Part shown: piece by piece, positions 50,060-58,945 of the stretch
Numbering within the stretch: the stretch's first letter is position 1
How the letters are laid out: each line of letters begins with the position of its first letter
Notes under the pieces: generated by a model
What the model saw: the letters and a program-made list of their open reading frames with translations, nothing else
What the model was told of the DNA's origin: nothing
The model's database searches: none
Assembly (NCBI RefSeq): GCF_000426645.1
Contig: NZ_AUFT01000005.1
Coordinates: 434,001 to 498,000 of the forward strand
Length of the DNA: 64,000 bases
Origin: Nakamurella lactea DSM 19367
GTDB lineage: Bacteria; Actinomycetota; Actinomycetes; Mycobacteriales; Nakamurellaceae
Direction of reading: 5' to 3'
Position numbers and translations under genes: made by a program

Positions 50060-50806
50060 TCAGCCGTCGCCGACGTAGGGCGAGGCGGCGGTACTGGTGC
50101 CGTCGGCCAACGTGCTGATCCGGAAGTCCGCGAAGACGTGCGGCGCCTCGCGCTGCAGTTCGGCCAACAGCGCCACCGCCAGCATGCGCAGTTCGACGTC
50201 GGCCGCCTCGGTGGCCCGCATGCCGATGAAGTGCCGCCACGCGCGGTAGTTCCCGGTGACCACGATCGCCGTCGACTGCGCGAGCGGCAGCACCGCCCTG
50301 GCTGCCTGCCGCGCCTGCTTGCGGGCCAGCGATCCGTCCGGGCGGCTCGTACCCGCCTGCTGCAGACCGTCCAGCAGATCCTCGTATGCGGTCCGGGCTT
50401 GCGCCACCGCAGTCTGGAAACGTTGGTGCAGAACGGGATCGGCGCCGATGGCGGCAGGCTCGACCACGTCTTGCGGCTCGGCTCTGGGGGAAAGCTCGGA
50501 ATAGGAGAAGTGGCGGTGCCGCAGGAACTCGTGGGTGACAGAGCGCGACAGGCCACGCAGATAGAAGGTGGCACTGCTGTGCTCGAGGACGGAAAGGTGA
50601 CCCACCTGCAGTAGGTGCAGCAGGAACCCGGAATTGCTCGCCGTCGCCGGCACTGCCCTCTCCCAGGAGCTGTAGATCGACCGACCGGCGAACTCGGCCA
50701 GCGCTTGGCCGCCGACGGCATCGGTCTCGAACGGGACGTCCTGCGGCGCGGTGAACTCGGTGCGACCGATCAGTTGGACGATCAGTCCGGACTGTGCTGG
50801 CACCAT
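50060..50806 (-). CDS. thyX: FAD-dependent thymidylate synthase ThyX
   Basis: A 248-residue ThyX with the signature RHRHFSYSELS at residues 96-106 (RHRX7S) and EHSSATFYLRGLSRSVTHEF before it; the C-terminal GNYRAWRHFIGMRATEAADV is also typical. It makes dTMP using FAD and methylenetetrahydrofolate. The ATG at 50806 has TAGGAT six bases upstream and no ribosome site, so a leaderless mRNA is likely. No thyA is in the window. Confidence 0.96.
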   Translation of the reverse strand: MVPAQSGLIVQLIGRTEFTAPQDVPFETDAVGGQALAEFAGRSIYSSWERAVPATASNSGFLLHLLQVGHLSVLEHSSATFYLRGLSRSVTHEFLRHRHFSYSELSPRAEPQDVVEPAAIGADPVLHQRFQTAVAQARTAYEDLLDGLQQAGTSRPDGSLARKQARQAARAVLPLAQSTAIVVTGNYRAWRHFIGMRATEAADVELRMLAVALLAELQREAPHVFADFRISTLADGTSTAASPYVGDG

Positions 50807-50818
50807 CGCCCGATCCTA
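50807..50818 (-). promoter_or_regulatory. -10 box before thyX (leaderless)
   Basis: On the minus strand TAGGAT (50818-50813) is followed by six bases and the ATG at 50806; the predicted transcription start is the A of ATG. Confidence 0.5.
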
Positions 50819-50877
50819 AGGCCGGTACCTCCGCGGACCGCGCCCACCGCACCCGGACTCGACGCCAGCGTCAGCTA

Positions 50878-50971
50878 GACGTCAACCCGACGCCATAGAA
50901 AAGTCAGAGCGACGTCAGTTGACGTCACAATATGCTTGCGCGACGTCAGTGATGGTGTCATAGTGACGTCA
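50878..50971 (+). promoter_or_regulatory. GACGTCA operator array and promoter of the RHH/DUF4097 operon
   Basis: The 7-mer GACGTCA occurs at 50878, 50911, 50921, 50942 and 50965, with a weaker GTGTCA at 50955. Between the boxes are a -35 hexamer TTGCGC (50936-50941) and -10 CATAGT (50959-50964), 17 bases apart, which predict a start at 50971, the A of the ATG. The boxes overlap the -35 and -10 region and the start, so a repressor, most simply the RHH protein itself, would shut the promoter. Confidence 0.65.
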
Positions 50972-51525
50972 TGGATCTCACCCCCTATATCGAAAGCCTT
51001 CGCCGGGACCTGCTGCAGGCCGCCGCGCTGGGCGACGAAAATACCCAGCGAACGGCCGCCGCCCTGGCCGGAGCGGTCGAGCCGAGCGCACGGCTCGCGC
51101 TGATGAACGCACTGTCGGACCTGGCTGCTGAAATCACCGGAGCGCTGGACGACACCACCGTCGAGGTCAAACTCGACGGCAAGGACGTCCGGATCGCGAT
51201 CGAGCACCACGACCGGTACGGCTCCGAGGAGGACACCGACAGTTCCTACGACTACCGCAGGATGCGCAAGGACGGCGACCACCCGAATCCGGACGACCTG
51301 AAGGCGGCGATGCGCGAGGCCGGCAGCGAGCTCTCGCGGACCACGGTGCGGCTCTTCAACGATCTGAAGTCGCAGGCCGAATCGGCCGCCGTCGACCAGG
51401 GCATCTCGCTGAACACCTACATCTCCAAGGCCGTCGCCGATTCGGTCCGCGGCGTCAAAGGCGGAAAGCAGCACAAGGGCCAGCGACGCGGCAGTCACAA
51501 CGTCAGCGGCTGGATCCAGGGCTGA
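50971..51525 (+). CDS. Ribbon-helix-helix (HicB-like) DNA-binding protein
   Basis: A 184-residue protein. The N-terminal part contains a helical region (LTPYIESLRRDLLQAAALG) and strands EVKLDGKDVRIAIEH. An acidic linker (about residues 85-105) leads to a C-terminal ribbon-helix-helix: RTTVRLFNDLKSQAESAAVD followed by QGISLNTYISKAVADSVRG. A basic tail ends it. Such HicB-like proteins are usually autorepressors. No HicA toxin is adjacent; instead a DUF4097 gene follows, overlapping at TGATG. The gene is predicted to be leaderless and lies behind a GACGTCA box array. Confidence 0.8.
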   Translation: MDLTPYIESLRRDLLQAAALGDENTQRTAAALAGAVEPSARLALMNALSDLAAEITGALDDTTVEVKLDGKDVRIAIEHHDRYGSEEDTDSSYDYRRMRKDGDHPNPDDLKAAMREAGSELSRTTVRLFNDLKSQAESAAVDQGISLNTYISKAVADSVRGVKGGKQHKGQRRGSHNVSGWIQG

Positions 51526-52523
51526 TGACCGCCCCGGAGCCCGTGCCGGGCGTACCGGCAGAGCAGCACCGCGGTCCGTCCCCGGACCCGACCGACGGCA
51601 CCGATTCCCGCCAGGATTCCCACTCCCGAAAGAGCACAACCATGCAGACCTTCCTGACCCCCGATCCGATCGTCGTCGAGGTCCGCAACGCGGCCGGCCT
51701 GGTGACGGTCGATCTCGCCGACACCCAGACGACCACGGTCGATATCGAACAACTGCAGGGAACCGGCGTCGGCTTCATCGACGACCTGATGTCGAGCTTC
51801 CGCCGGGATGCGCCCCAGCACCAGACGCCCAGCAATGCCCTGGACGACGTCCGGGTCGACCTGCGGGTGCAGGAGAGCGGCACGGTCTTGATCGTCGACA
51901 CCGACCCGGCCCGCAACGGTTGGCGCAGTTCGTTCGCTGTCCGGATCACCGCCCCGGCCTCGTCCGGCGTCCGTACCCAGACCCAGTCGGCCGACATCAG
52001 GTTGACCGGTGTGGCCGATCGGCTCGACGTGCGGACCGCCTCGGGCGACGTACAGGCCGATGTGGTCGAGCGCGGCTCCCTGGTACAGACGGCCTCCGGC
52101 AACGTCCGGATCGCCAGCATCGGCGCCGACGCCGAGATCCGCACCGCCTCCGGCGATGTCAGCGTCCGGCACAGCGGCGGGTCGTTGAGCGTGCATTCGA
52201 CCTCCGGTGACGTCCGGGTGGAGGAGCCGGAGCGCGACGTATTCGTCCGCGCGGTTTCCGGCGACGTCTACATCCTGGATGCCGTCACCGGAGCCATCGA
52301 GGCGACGGCGGTCTCCGGCGACATCGTGGTCGGGGTGCATCCCGGATCGCTCGCGAAGATCGACCTGTCGTCGATTTCCGGCGACACCCGCAACGAGTTC
52401 GAGGTCCACGACGATCCGATCGAAGCGCCGCAGGACGTGCCGATCGGACGACTGGAGATCACCTGCCGGACCACGTCCGGCGACATCAGGCTTCGGCGCT
52501 CCGCCGCCGCAACCGCCGGCTGA
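51525..52523 (+). CDS. DUF4097-family beta-repeat protein
   Basis: A 332-residue protein. From about residue 165 it consists of repeated short beta units, each with an A/TSGD or VSGD turn (TASGDV, TASGNV, TASGDV, STSGDV, AVSGDV, AVSGDI, SISGDT, TTSGDI), as in adhesin-like DUF4097 solenoids. There is no signal peptide or membrane segment. The ATG at 51525 overlaps the RHH stop, favouring coupling; an ATG at 51642 (MQTFLTPDP) matches the usual family start and would skip a disordered 39-residue leader. Function unknown. Confidence 0.85.
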   Translation: MTAPEPVPGVPAEQHRGPSPDPTDGTDSRQDSHSRKSTTMQTFLTPDPIVVEVRNAAGLVTVDLADTQTTTVDIEQLQGTGVGFIDDLMSSFRRDAPQHQTPSNALDDVRVDLRVQESGTVLIVDTDPARNGWRSSFAVRITAPASSGVRTQTQSADIRLTGVADRLDVRTASGDVQADVVERGSLVQTASGNVRIASIGADAEIRTASGDVSVRHSGGSLSVHSTSGDVRVEEPERDVFVRAVSGDVYILDAVTGAIEATAVSGDIVVGVHPGSLAKIDLSSISGDTRNEFEVHDDPIEAPQDVPIGRLEITCRTTSGDIRLRRSAAATAG

Positions 52524-52525
52524 GA

Positions 52526-52566
52526 GCTGCTCCGATGGCCGGTCTCCGTCCGGCCATCGGAGCAGC
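52526..52566 (+). terminator. Perfect 17-bp hairpin between the DUF4097 gene and whiB7
   Basis: GCTGCTCCGATGGCCGG (52526-52542) and its exact reverse complement (52550-52566) are separated by a 7-base loop TCTCCGT. It starts 3 bases after the DUF4097 stop and ends 28 bases before the whiB7 GTG. It lacks a T-tract. It is either a strong terminator for the upstream operon or an attenuator in the whiB7 leader. Confidence 0.75.
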
Positions 52567-52594
52567 ACCGATCATCTTCGGGAGATGAGCAGCA

Positions 52595-52897
52595 GTGATC
52601 GACACATTCGCAGTAGAAAAGCCGCTCGCAGTAGCAATACCTACCCTCGTCCTGACCGACGACCTGCCGTGCCACAACGACGACCCCGACCTCTGGTTCG
52701 CGGAGCAGCCGGCCGATATCGATCGGGCCAAGGCGCTGTGCGCCGGCTGCCCGGTCCGCCGGGCCTGTCTGGCCGGCGCCCTGCAACGTGCCGAGCCATG
52801 GGGCGTCTGGGGCGGCCAGCTGATCGATGGCGGCATGGTGATCGCCCGCAAGCGCGGTCGCGGCCGTCCCCGCAAGAACGAGCCCGCCGTCGCCTGA
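52595..52897 (+). CDS. whiB7: WhiB7-like redox-sensing transcriptional regulator
   Basis: A 100-residue Wbl protein. The four cluster cysteines are C26 (DLPCHNDDPDLWF), C49, C52 and C58 (CAGCPVRRAC). The sequence then has the WhiB7-specific ALQRAEPWGVWGG turn (residues 62-74) and a C-terminal AT-hook RGRGRPRK at 87-94. In mycobacteria WhiB7 binds the housekeeping sigma factor and activates intrinsic antibiotic-resistance genes. The GTG start follows GGGAGA. Only 71 bases separate it from DUF4097, so the long attenuated leader known in mycobacteria would have to overlap that gene or be absent. Confidence 0.9.
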   Translation: MIDTFAVEKPLAVAIPTLVLTDDLPCHNDDPDLWFAEQPADIDRAKALCAGCPVRRACLAGALQRAEPWGVWGGQLIDGGMVIARKRGRGRPRKNEPAVA

Positions 52898-52956
52898 CGG
52901 CCACCGCATCCCTTTCAATCGGCAGCAAAGCCGCTGCCACTACCCAGGAGTCAACG

Positions 52957-53085
52957 ATGCACATCCTCGAGACCGAACTCTCCAGAGAGCGAACCAGGCA
53001 GACCAGGTACGAGCTGGACGCCATCAGGATGGCCCGCCGGATCCGCAGCGCCCGGCGCCGCGGCAGGGCCGAACGAACGGTCTGA
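52957..53085 (+). CDS. Small basic protein of 42 residues
   Basis: The ATG at 52957 has AGGAG six bases upstream, an excellent ribosome site. The product begins MHILETELSRERTRQTRYEL and ends in a run rich in arginine (ARRIRSARRRGRAERTV). It is predicted to be one amphipathic, highly basic helix. Small basic proteins of this kind occur in many actinobacteria with no assigned role. It lies 59 bases after whiB7 and may share its transcript. The stop is within a hairpin stem. Confidence 0.7.
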   Translation: MHILETELSRERTRQTRYELDAIRMARRIRSARRRGRAERTV

Positions 53086-53101
53086 CCTGCGACGTCAGAC
53101 C
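53079..53101. terminator. Bidirectional hairpin holding both convergent stop codons
   Basis: GGTCTGAC (53079-53086) pairs with GTCAGACC (53094-53101) across a 7-base loop. The TGA of the 42-residue gene lies in the left arm and the complement of the gamma-glutamyltransferase TGA in the right arm. It probably ends transcription from both sides. Confidence 0.5.
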
Positions 53102-54492
53102 AGAAGTGCCGCGCCGCCCCGGCGCGGATCGGCGGCCGGGCCACCCGGCCCCACCCCGGCCACCCCGCCGAAATAGGGCCGGCGCCCCTCCCACTGCACC
53201 ACCAGGTCACCGGCCGCCTCGATGGCCGGCGGCACCGTCGCCGGGAAGCCCGGCTCCAGGTGCACCGCCTCCGAGGTACACGACAACCGGGGCGCCGCAA
53301 CGGCTTGCGTCATCGTTCGGCCCTCCAGCAGGATCCCGACCAGCACCTGCAGCAGGGCCGGACGGATCCGGGATCCGCCCGCCGCACCGGCCACCAGCAG
53401 GAGCTCGCCGGCATCATCGGTCACCACCAACGGCACCATCATCGAACCCATCCGCTGGCCGGCGACCAGTTCCCCACGCACCAGCTCACCCTCGCCCAGC
53501 ATCGAGTTCGCGTGCACGCCACCGGTCCAGATTCCACTCCCCAGGCCGAGCGAATGCGTAGCGGCACAAGCATTTCCGTCGCTATCGACGGCAGCCACCG
53601 AGGTGGTCTCGGAACGCCGCGCCGGCGCCCGCAACGCCCGGACCAGGGCCAGCGTCCGGCCGGGTTGGCCGGACGTCACGGCGTCGACGTCCAGCGCGGC
53701 AATGGTCCCGGCCAGGCTGTCCAGGTCGTCGGCCCGGACCCGGACCCGGCCGGATCCGAGCACGGTGTCCGTCACCGTCAGGGTGCGGACCTGGTAGGCA
53801 CTCAGGTCCTGCATCGACAGCGCACCGCCGTCGGCCCGCACCGCGGCGACCAACCGCTCGGCCCACTCACCGGACATCACCGCGGCCGGACCGCGTTCCC
53901 GGTAGCCGGCGAGCGTGTCGGCCAGGCCGGCGTGGAACAGCCGTTGGCCGGCGCGCAACAGCAGGCCGGTACCGGGATCGGAATAGGCGGCGATGCCGTC
54001 GCCCAGCACCATGGCCGCCGCGATGTCCGGCAACAGCGCCGCATGCTCGGCCGGGAACGGCACGCCGGACCCGGCCAGCTCCTCAGCGGGCCGCACCACC
54101 CGGTCCCACGGCAGCCGCCCGTGTCTGGAGTGCAGCTCCGCCACCCCGGCCGGGGTGCCAGGCACCGCGACCGTCGGACCACCGACCTCGTACGGCACCG
54201 CCACCCCGCCGAAAGCCACGTCGATCGGCCGGGCAGGGCCCGCCGTCGTGCCGTCCAGTCCAGGCACCGCAACGAAGAAGTCCAGGCACTCGACGGTCCG
54301 GCTGTCGGCCGAGTAGACGGTGGCGAATCCGCCACCGCCCAGGCCGGAGAAGATGGTCTCGGCAACGCAGCCGGCCAGCACCATGCCGGCCACCGCGTCG
54401 GCCGCGCTGCCGCCGTCGGCCAACAACTGGCGGCCCACGGCTGCGGTGGCCGGATGACCGGCGGCGACCGAGGCGGGAAGGCTCAGGTTCAC
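53095..54492 (-). CDS. Gamma-glutamyltransferase family protein
   Basis: A 465-residue GGT-fold Ntn-hydrolase. The N-terminal LADGGSAADAVAGMVLAGCV and IFSGLGGGGFATVY are typical, and the processing site with the nucleophile threonine lies in ETTSVAAVDSDGNACAATHS, before GSGIW. The usual TTHxSVVD form is changed to TTSVAAVD, and the protein is shorter than classical GGTs (over 500 residues), so its activity is uncertain. No signal peptide is seen, so it is probably cytoplasmic. The GTG at 54492 overlaps the stop of the upstream YcaQ-like gene. Confidence 0.85.
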   Translation of the reverse strand: MNLSLPASVAAGHPATAAVGRQLLADGGSAADAVAGMVLAGCVAETIFSGLGGGGFATVYSADSRTVECLDFFVAVPGLDGTTAGPARPIDVAFGGVAVPYEVGGPTVAVPGTPAGVAELHSRHGRLPWDRVVRPAEELAGSGVPFPAEHAALLPDIAAAMVLGDGIAAYSDPGTGLLLRAGQRLFHAGLADTLAGYRERGPAAVMSGEWAERLVAAVRADGGALSMQDLSAYQVRTLTVTDTVLGSGRVRVRADDLDSLAGTIAALDVDAVTSGQPGRTLALVRALRAPARRSETTSVAAVDSDGNACAATHSLGLGSGIWTGGVHANSMLGEGELVRGELVAGQRMGSMMVPLVVTDDAGELLLVAGAAGGSRIRPALLQVLVGILLEGRTMTQAVAAPRLSCTSEAVHLEPGFPATVPPAIEAAGDLVVQWEGRRPYFGGVAGVGPGGPAADPRRGGAALLV

Positions 54493-55763
54493 CCCGGAAG
54501 CGTATGCACCGCAGCGGTCAGTTCGCGGGCCAGGTCGCCCTTCGGCATCACCACCACCTCGCCGAGGCCCAGCCAGCGGGCCATCTCGGCCAGCTCGTCG
54601 GCCGCGGCGGCCGCGGCCGGCCCGGCTGCGGCACCCGGCTCCAGCCAGGACGCCTGCACCAGCAACCGGCCGGTCGCCCGATCGGCCTTCAGGTCGAATC
54701 GGCCGACCAGCGAATCGCCCAGCAGCAACGGGAAGACGTAGTAGCCGTGCACCCGCTTGTGCTGGGGTGTGTAGATCTCGATCCGGTAGTGCACGTCGAA
54801 GATCCGTTCGGTGCGCGGCCGGTGCCAGATCAGTGGATCGAACGGGCACAGCAGGGCCTGCCCGCCGGCCTTGCGCGGCATCGCCGCGGCGGCGTCCAGC
54901 CAGGCCTTGTCCTTCCAACCGGTGACCCGCACCGGCAGCACGGCGCCGGCCTCGACGAGTTCGATCAATGCCCTCTGGGTGTCGTCGACCCGGAGCCGGT
55001 AGTAGTCGGCGATGTCGCCGGCGGTACCGATGCCGTGGTGCCGGATCGCCATGGCCACCAGTTCCCGCTTGGCGTCCGCGGGGTCCGGTGTCGGTGCCGC
55101 CAGCACGGCCGCCGGCAGCACCCGGTCGGTCAGGTCGTACTGCCGCTCGAAGGCCCGCCGGCCGGCCACCGCCGTCTGCCCGGACAGGAACAGGTACTCG
55201 CAGATGCGTTTGGTGGCCGACCACTCCCACCAACCCGGTCGGCCCTTCCCAGGTGCCTCCAGGATCTTCTCGACGCCACCGGCCGAGATCGGGCCCTCGC
55301 CGCCGATCACTTCCAGCACCCGGTCGAGGAAGTCCGGATGCTCGGCCAGCAATGACCGCGGCCGCCAACGGTCCGCCATGAACTGCTGCCGGTACCGCAG
55401 CAAGGGTTCCAGCTCGACCGGGATCAGCGACGCGACGTGCGCCCACGATTCCAGCAGCTGCCGATCCTTGGCCCTGGCCGGCCACGCGGCGCCATCCAGC
55501 ACCTCGGTCGGGTAGGCACCGAGCCGGGCGAACACCGGCAGGTAATGCGCCCTGGCCAGCACGTTGACCGAATCGATCTGCAAAACGCCGATCCGCTCGA
55601 CCAAACGGCGCAGGTGACCGCGGTTGATCGGCCCGCCCGCCGATCGGGGCCGGTGCAGGCCCTGCGCCGCGATCGCGGTGCGCCGGGCCTGGGCGGCGGT
55701 CAGGGTCAGGGCCGGCGACGGCGCTCGGGATGCGTGCGGATGCTCGGTGGATGAGGTGCTCAC
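54489..55763 (-). CDS. YcaQ-like winged-helix DNA glycosylase
   Basis: A 424-residue protein of the crosslink-repair DNA glycosylase YcaQ family (HTH_42). It shows the catalytic QID motif in RIGVLQIDSVNVLARAHYLP, then WEWSATKRICEYLFLSG, LLCPFDPLIWHRPRTERIFD and YYVFPLLLGDSLVGRFDLKA. Relatives remove alkylated or crosslinked bases. The GTG at 55763 was preferred over upstream starts to 55814, which would extend into the promoter of the divergent DeoR gene. Coupled to the GGT-family gene. Confidence 0.88.
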   Translation of the reverse strand: MSTSSTEHPHASRAPSPALTLTAAQARRTAIAAQGLHRPRSAGGPINRGHLRRLVERIGVLQIDSVNVLARAHYLPVFARLGAYPTEVLDGAAWPARAKDRQLLESWAHVASLIPVELEPLLRYRQQFMADRWRPRSLLAEHPDFLDRVLEVIGGEGPISAGGVEKILEAPGKGRPGWWEWSATKRICEYLFLSGQTAVAGRRAFERQYDLTDRVLPAAVLAAPTPDPADAKRELVAMAIRHHGIGTAGDIADYYRLRVDDTQRALIELVEAGAVLPVRVTGWKDKAWLDAAAAMPRKAGGQALLCPFDPLIWHRPRTERIFDVHYRIEIYTPQHKRVHGYYVFPLLLGDSLVGRFDLKADRATGRLLVQASWLEPGAAAGPAAAAAADELAEMARWLGLGEVVVMPKGDLARELTAAVHTLPG

Positions 55764-55804
55764 AACCCTGAATGCTCGCAGATCACACCGACAGTGCATC
55801 ATCG

Positions 55805-55826
55805 TGCAGGACACTTGCAGGACACT
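55805..55826. repeat. Two adjacent 11-bp direct repeats upstream of the DeoR gene
   Basis: TGCAGGACACT occurs at 55805-55815 and immediately again at 55816-55826, followed by a partial third copy (TCAGGA). It lies in the 138-base gap between divergent YcaQ-like and DeoR genes, 76 bases before the DeoR start. DeoR-type repressors often bind direct repeats, so this could be an operator. Confidence 0.55.
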
Positions 55827-55901
55827 TCAGGAACCGATCGCGGGTGCCGGGCGATCCCGGGCGCACCCGATCGTCAGAGCCGCTGCGACGAGGGAGACTC
55901 G

Positions 55902-56696
55902 ATGAGCCCGCACGACAGGTGGACGGCGCTGCTGGACATTCTCGGCCGGGACGGTCGGCTGGAGGTCGGGGACGCTGCCGACGAGCTCGGGGTGTCCGCC
56001 GCCACCATCCGGCGCGACCTGGATCATCTGGCCGGTCAGCAGCTGTTGACCCGCACCCGCGGCGGCGCCGCACCCGCCAGCGTCGCCTACGACCTGCCGC
56101 TGCGCTACAAGAGCGGCCGCAACATGGACCAGAAGAGCCGGATCGGTGCGGCCGCCGCCGCGCTGATCACGCCGGGCTCGGTGGTCGCCATGAACGGTGG
56201 CACCACCACCTCGGAGGTGGCGAGGGCGCTGGTCACCGTCCCCAGCCAGCCGGCCGCCGATTCCGACGGCGCCGGTCAGGACTTCACGGTGGTCACCAAT
56301 GCGCTGAACATCGCCAACGACCTCGCCGTCCGCCGGAACATCAAATTGGTCGTCACCGGCGGCGTTGCCCGGCCCAGCTCGTACGAGTTGATCGGACCGT
56401 TGGCCGAACCCGGCCTGTCCAAGCTGCACCTCGACTACGTGGTGCTGGGGGTCGACGGGCTCGACCTCGAGGTGGGCGCCACCGCGCACCACGAGGGCGA
56501 GGCTGCGGTGAACGGGATGATGGTCGCCCAGGCGTCGACGGTGGTGGTGGTCGCCGACGGCAGCAAACTCGGCAGGCGTTCGTTCGCCCGGATCTGCGGA
56601 GTGGCCGAGGTCGACATCCTGGTGACCGATTCGGCAGCCGACCCGGACGCCGTTGCGGCGTTCGCCGAGGCCGGCGTGCGGGTGATCCAGGCCTGA
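55902..56696 (+). CDS. DeoR/GlpR family transcriptional regulator
   Basis: A 264-residue DeoR regulator. The N-terminal helix-turn-helix is RLEVGDAADELGVSAATIRR with DLDHLAGQQLLTRTRGGA; the C-terminal sugar-phosphate sensor has VVAMNGGTTTSEVARAL, VVTNALNIAND, the GGVARPSSYELIGP segment and VVVVADGSKLGRRSFARI. The ATG at 55902 follows AGGGAG. No sugar operon is adjacent, so the target is unknown. It converges with dapB. Confidence 0.92.
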   Translation: MSPHDRWTALLDILGRDGRLEVGDAADELGVSAATIRRDLDHLAGQQLLTRTRGGAAPASVAYDLPLRYKSGRNMDQKSRIGAAAAALITPGSVVAMNGGTTTSEVARALVTVPSQPAADSDGAGQDFTVVTNALNIANDLAVRRNIKLVVTGGVARPSSYELIGPLAEPGLSKLHLDYVVLGVDGLDLEVGATAHHEGEAAVNGMMVAQASTVVVVADGSKLGRRSFARICGVAEVDILVTDSAADPDAVAAFAEAGVRVIQA

Positions 56697-56738
56697 GCCG
56701 GTGCGGCCCGATGCGCTCCGAAGATCCCGTCGGGCCGA

Positions 56739-58935
<2,197 letters not shown>

Positions 58936-58945
58936 CAGTGGCAGA

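Noticed and set aside
50971..52523. HicAB toxin-antitoxin module
   Set aside because: The RHH protein is HicB-like, but its partner is a DUF4097 beta solenoid and no HicA-sized gene is present.
53091..53097. Sixth GACGTCA operator box
   Set aside because: It lies in overlapping gene ends and within a hairpin arm, with no promoter nearby; chance or structural explanation is enough.
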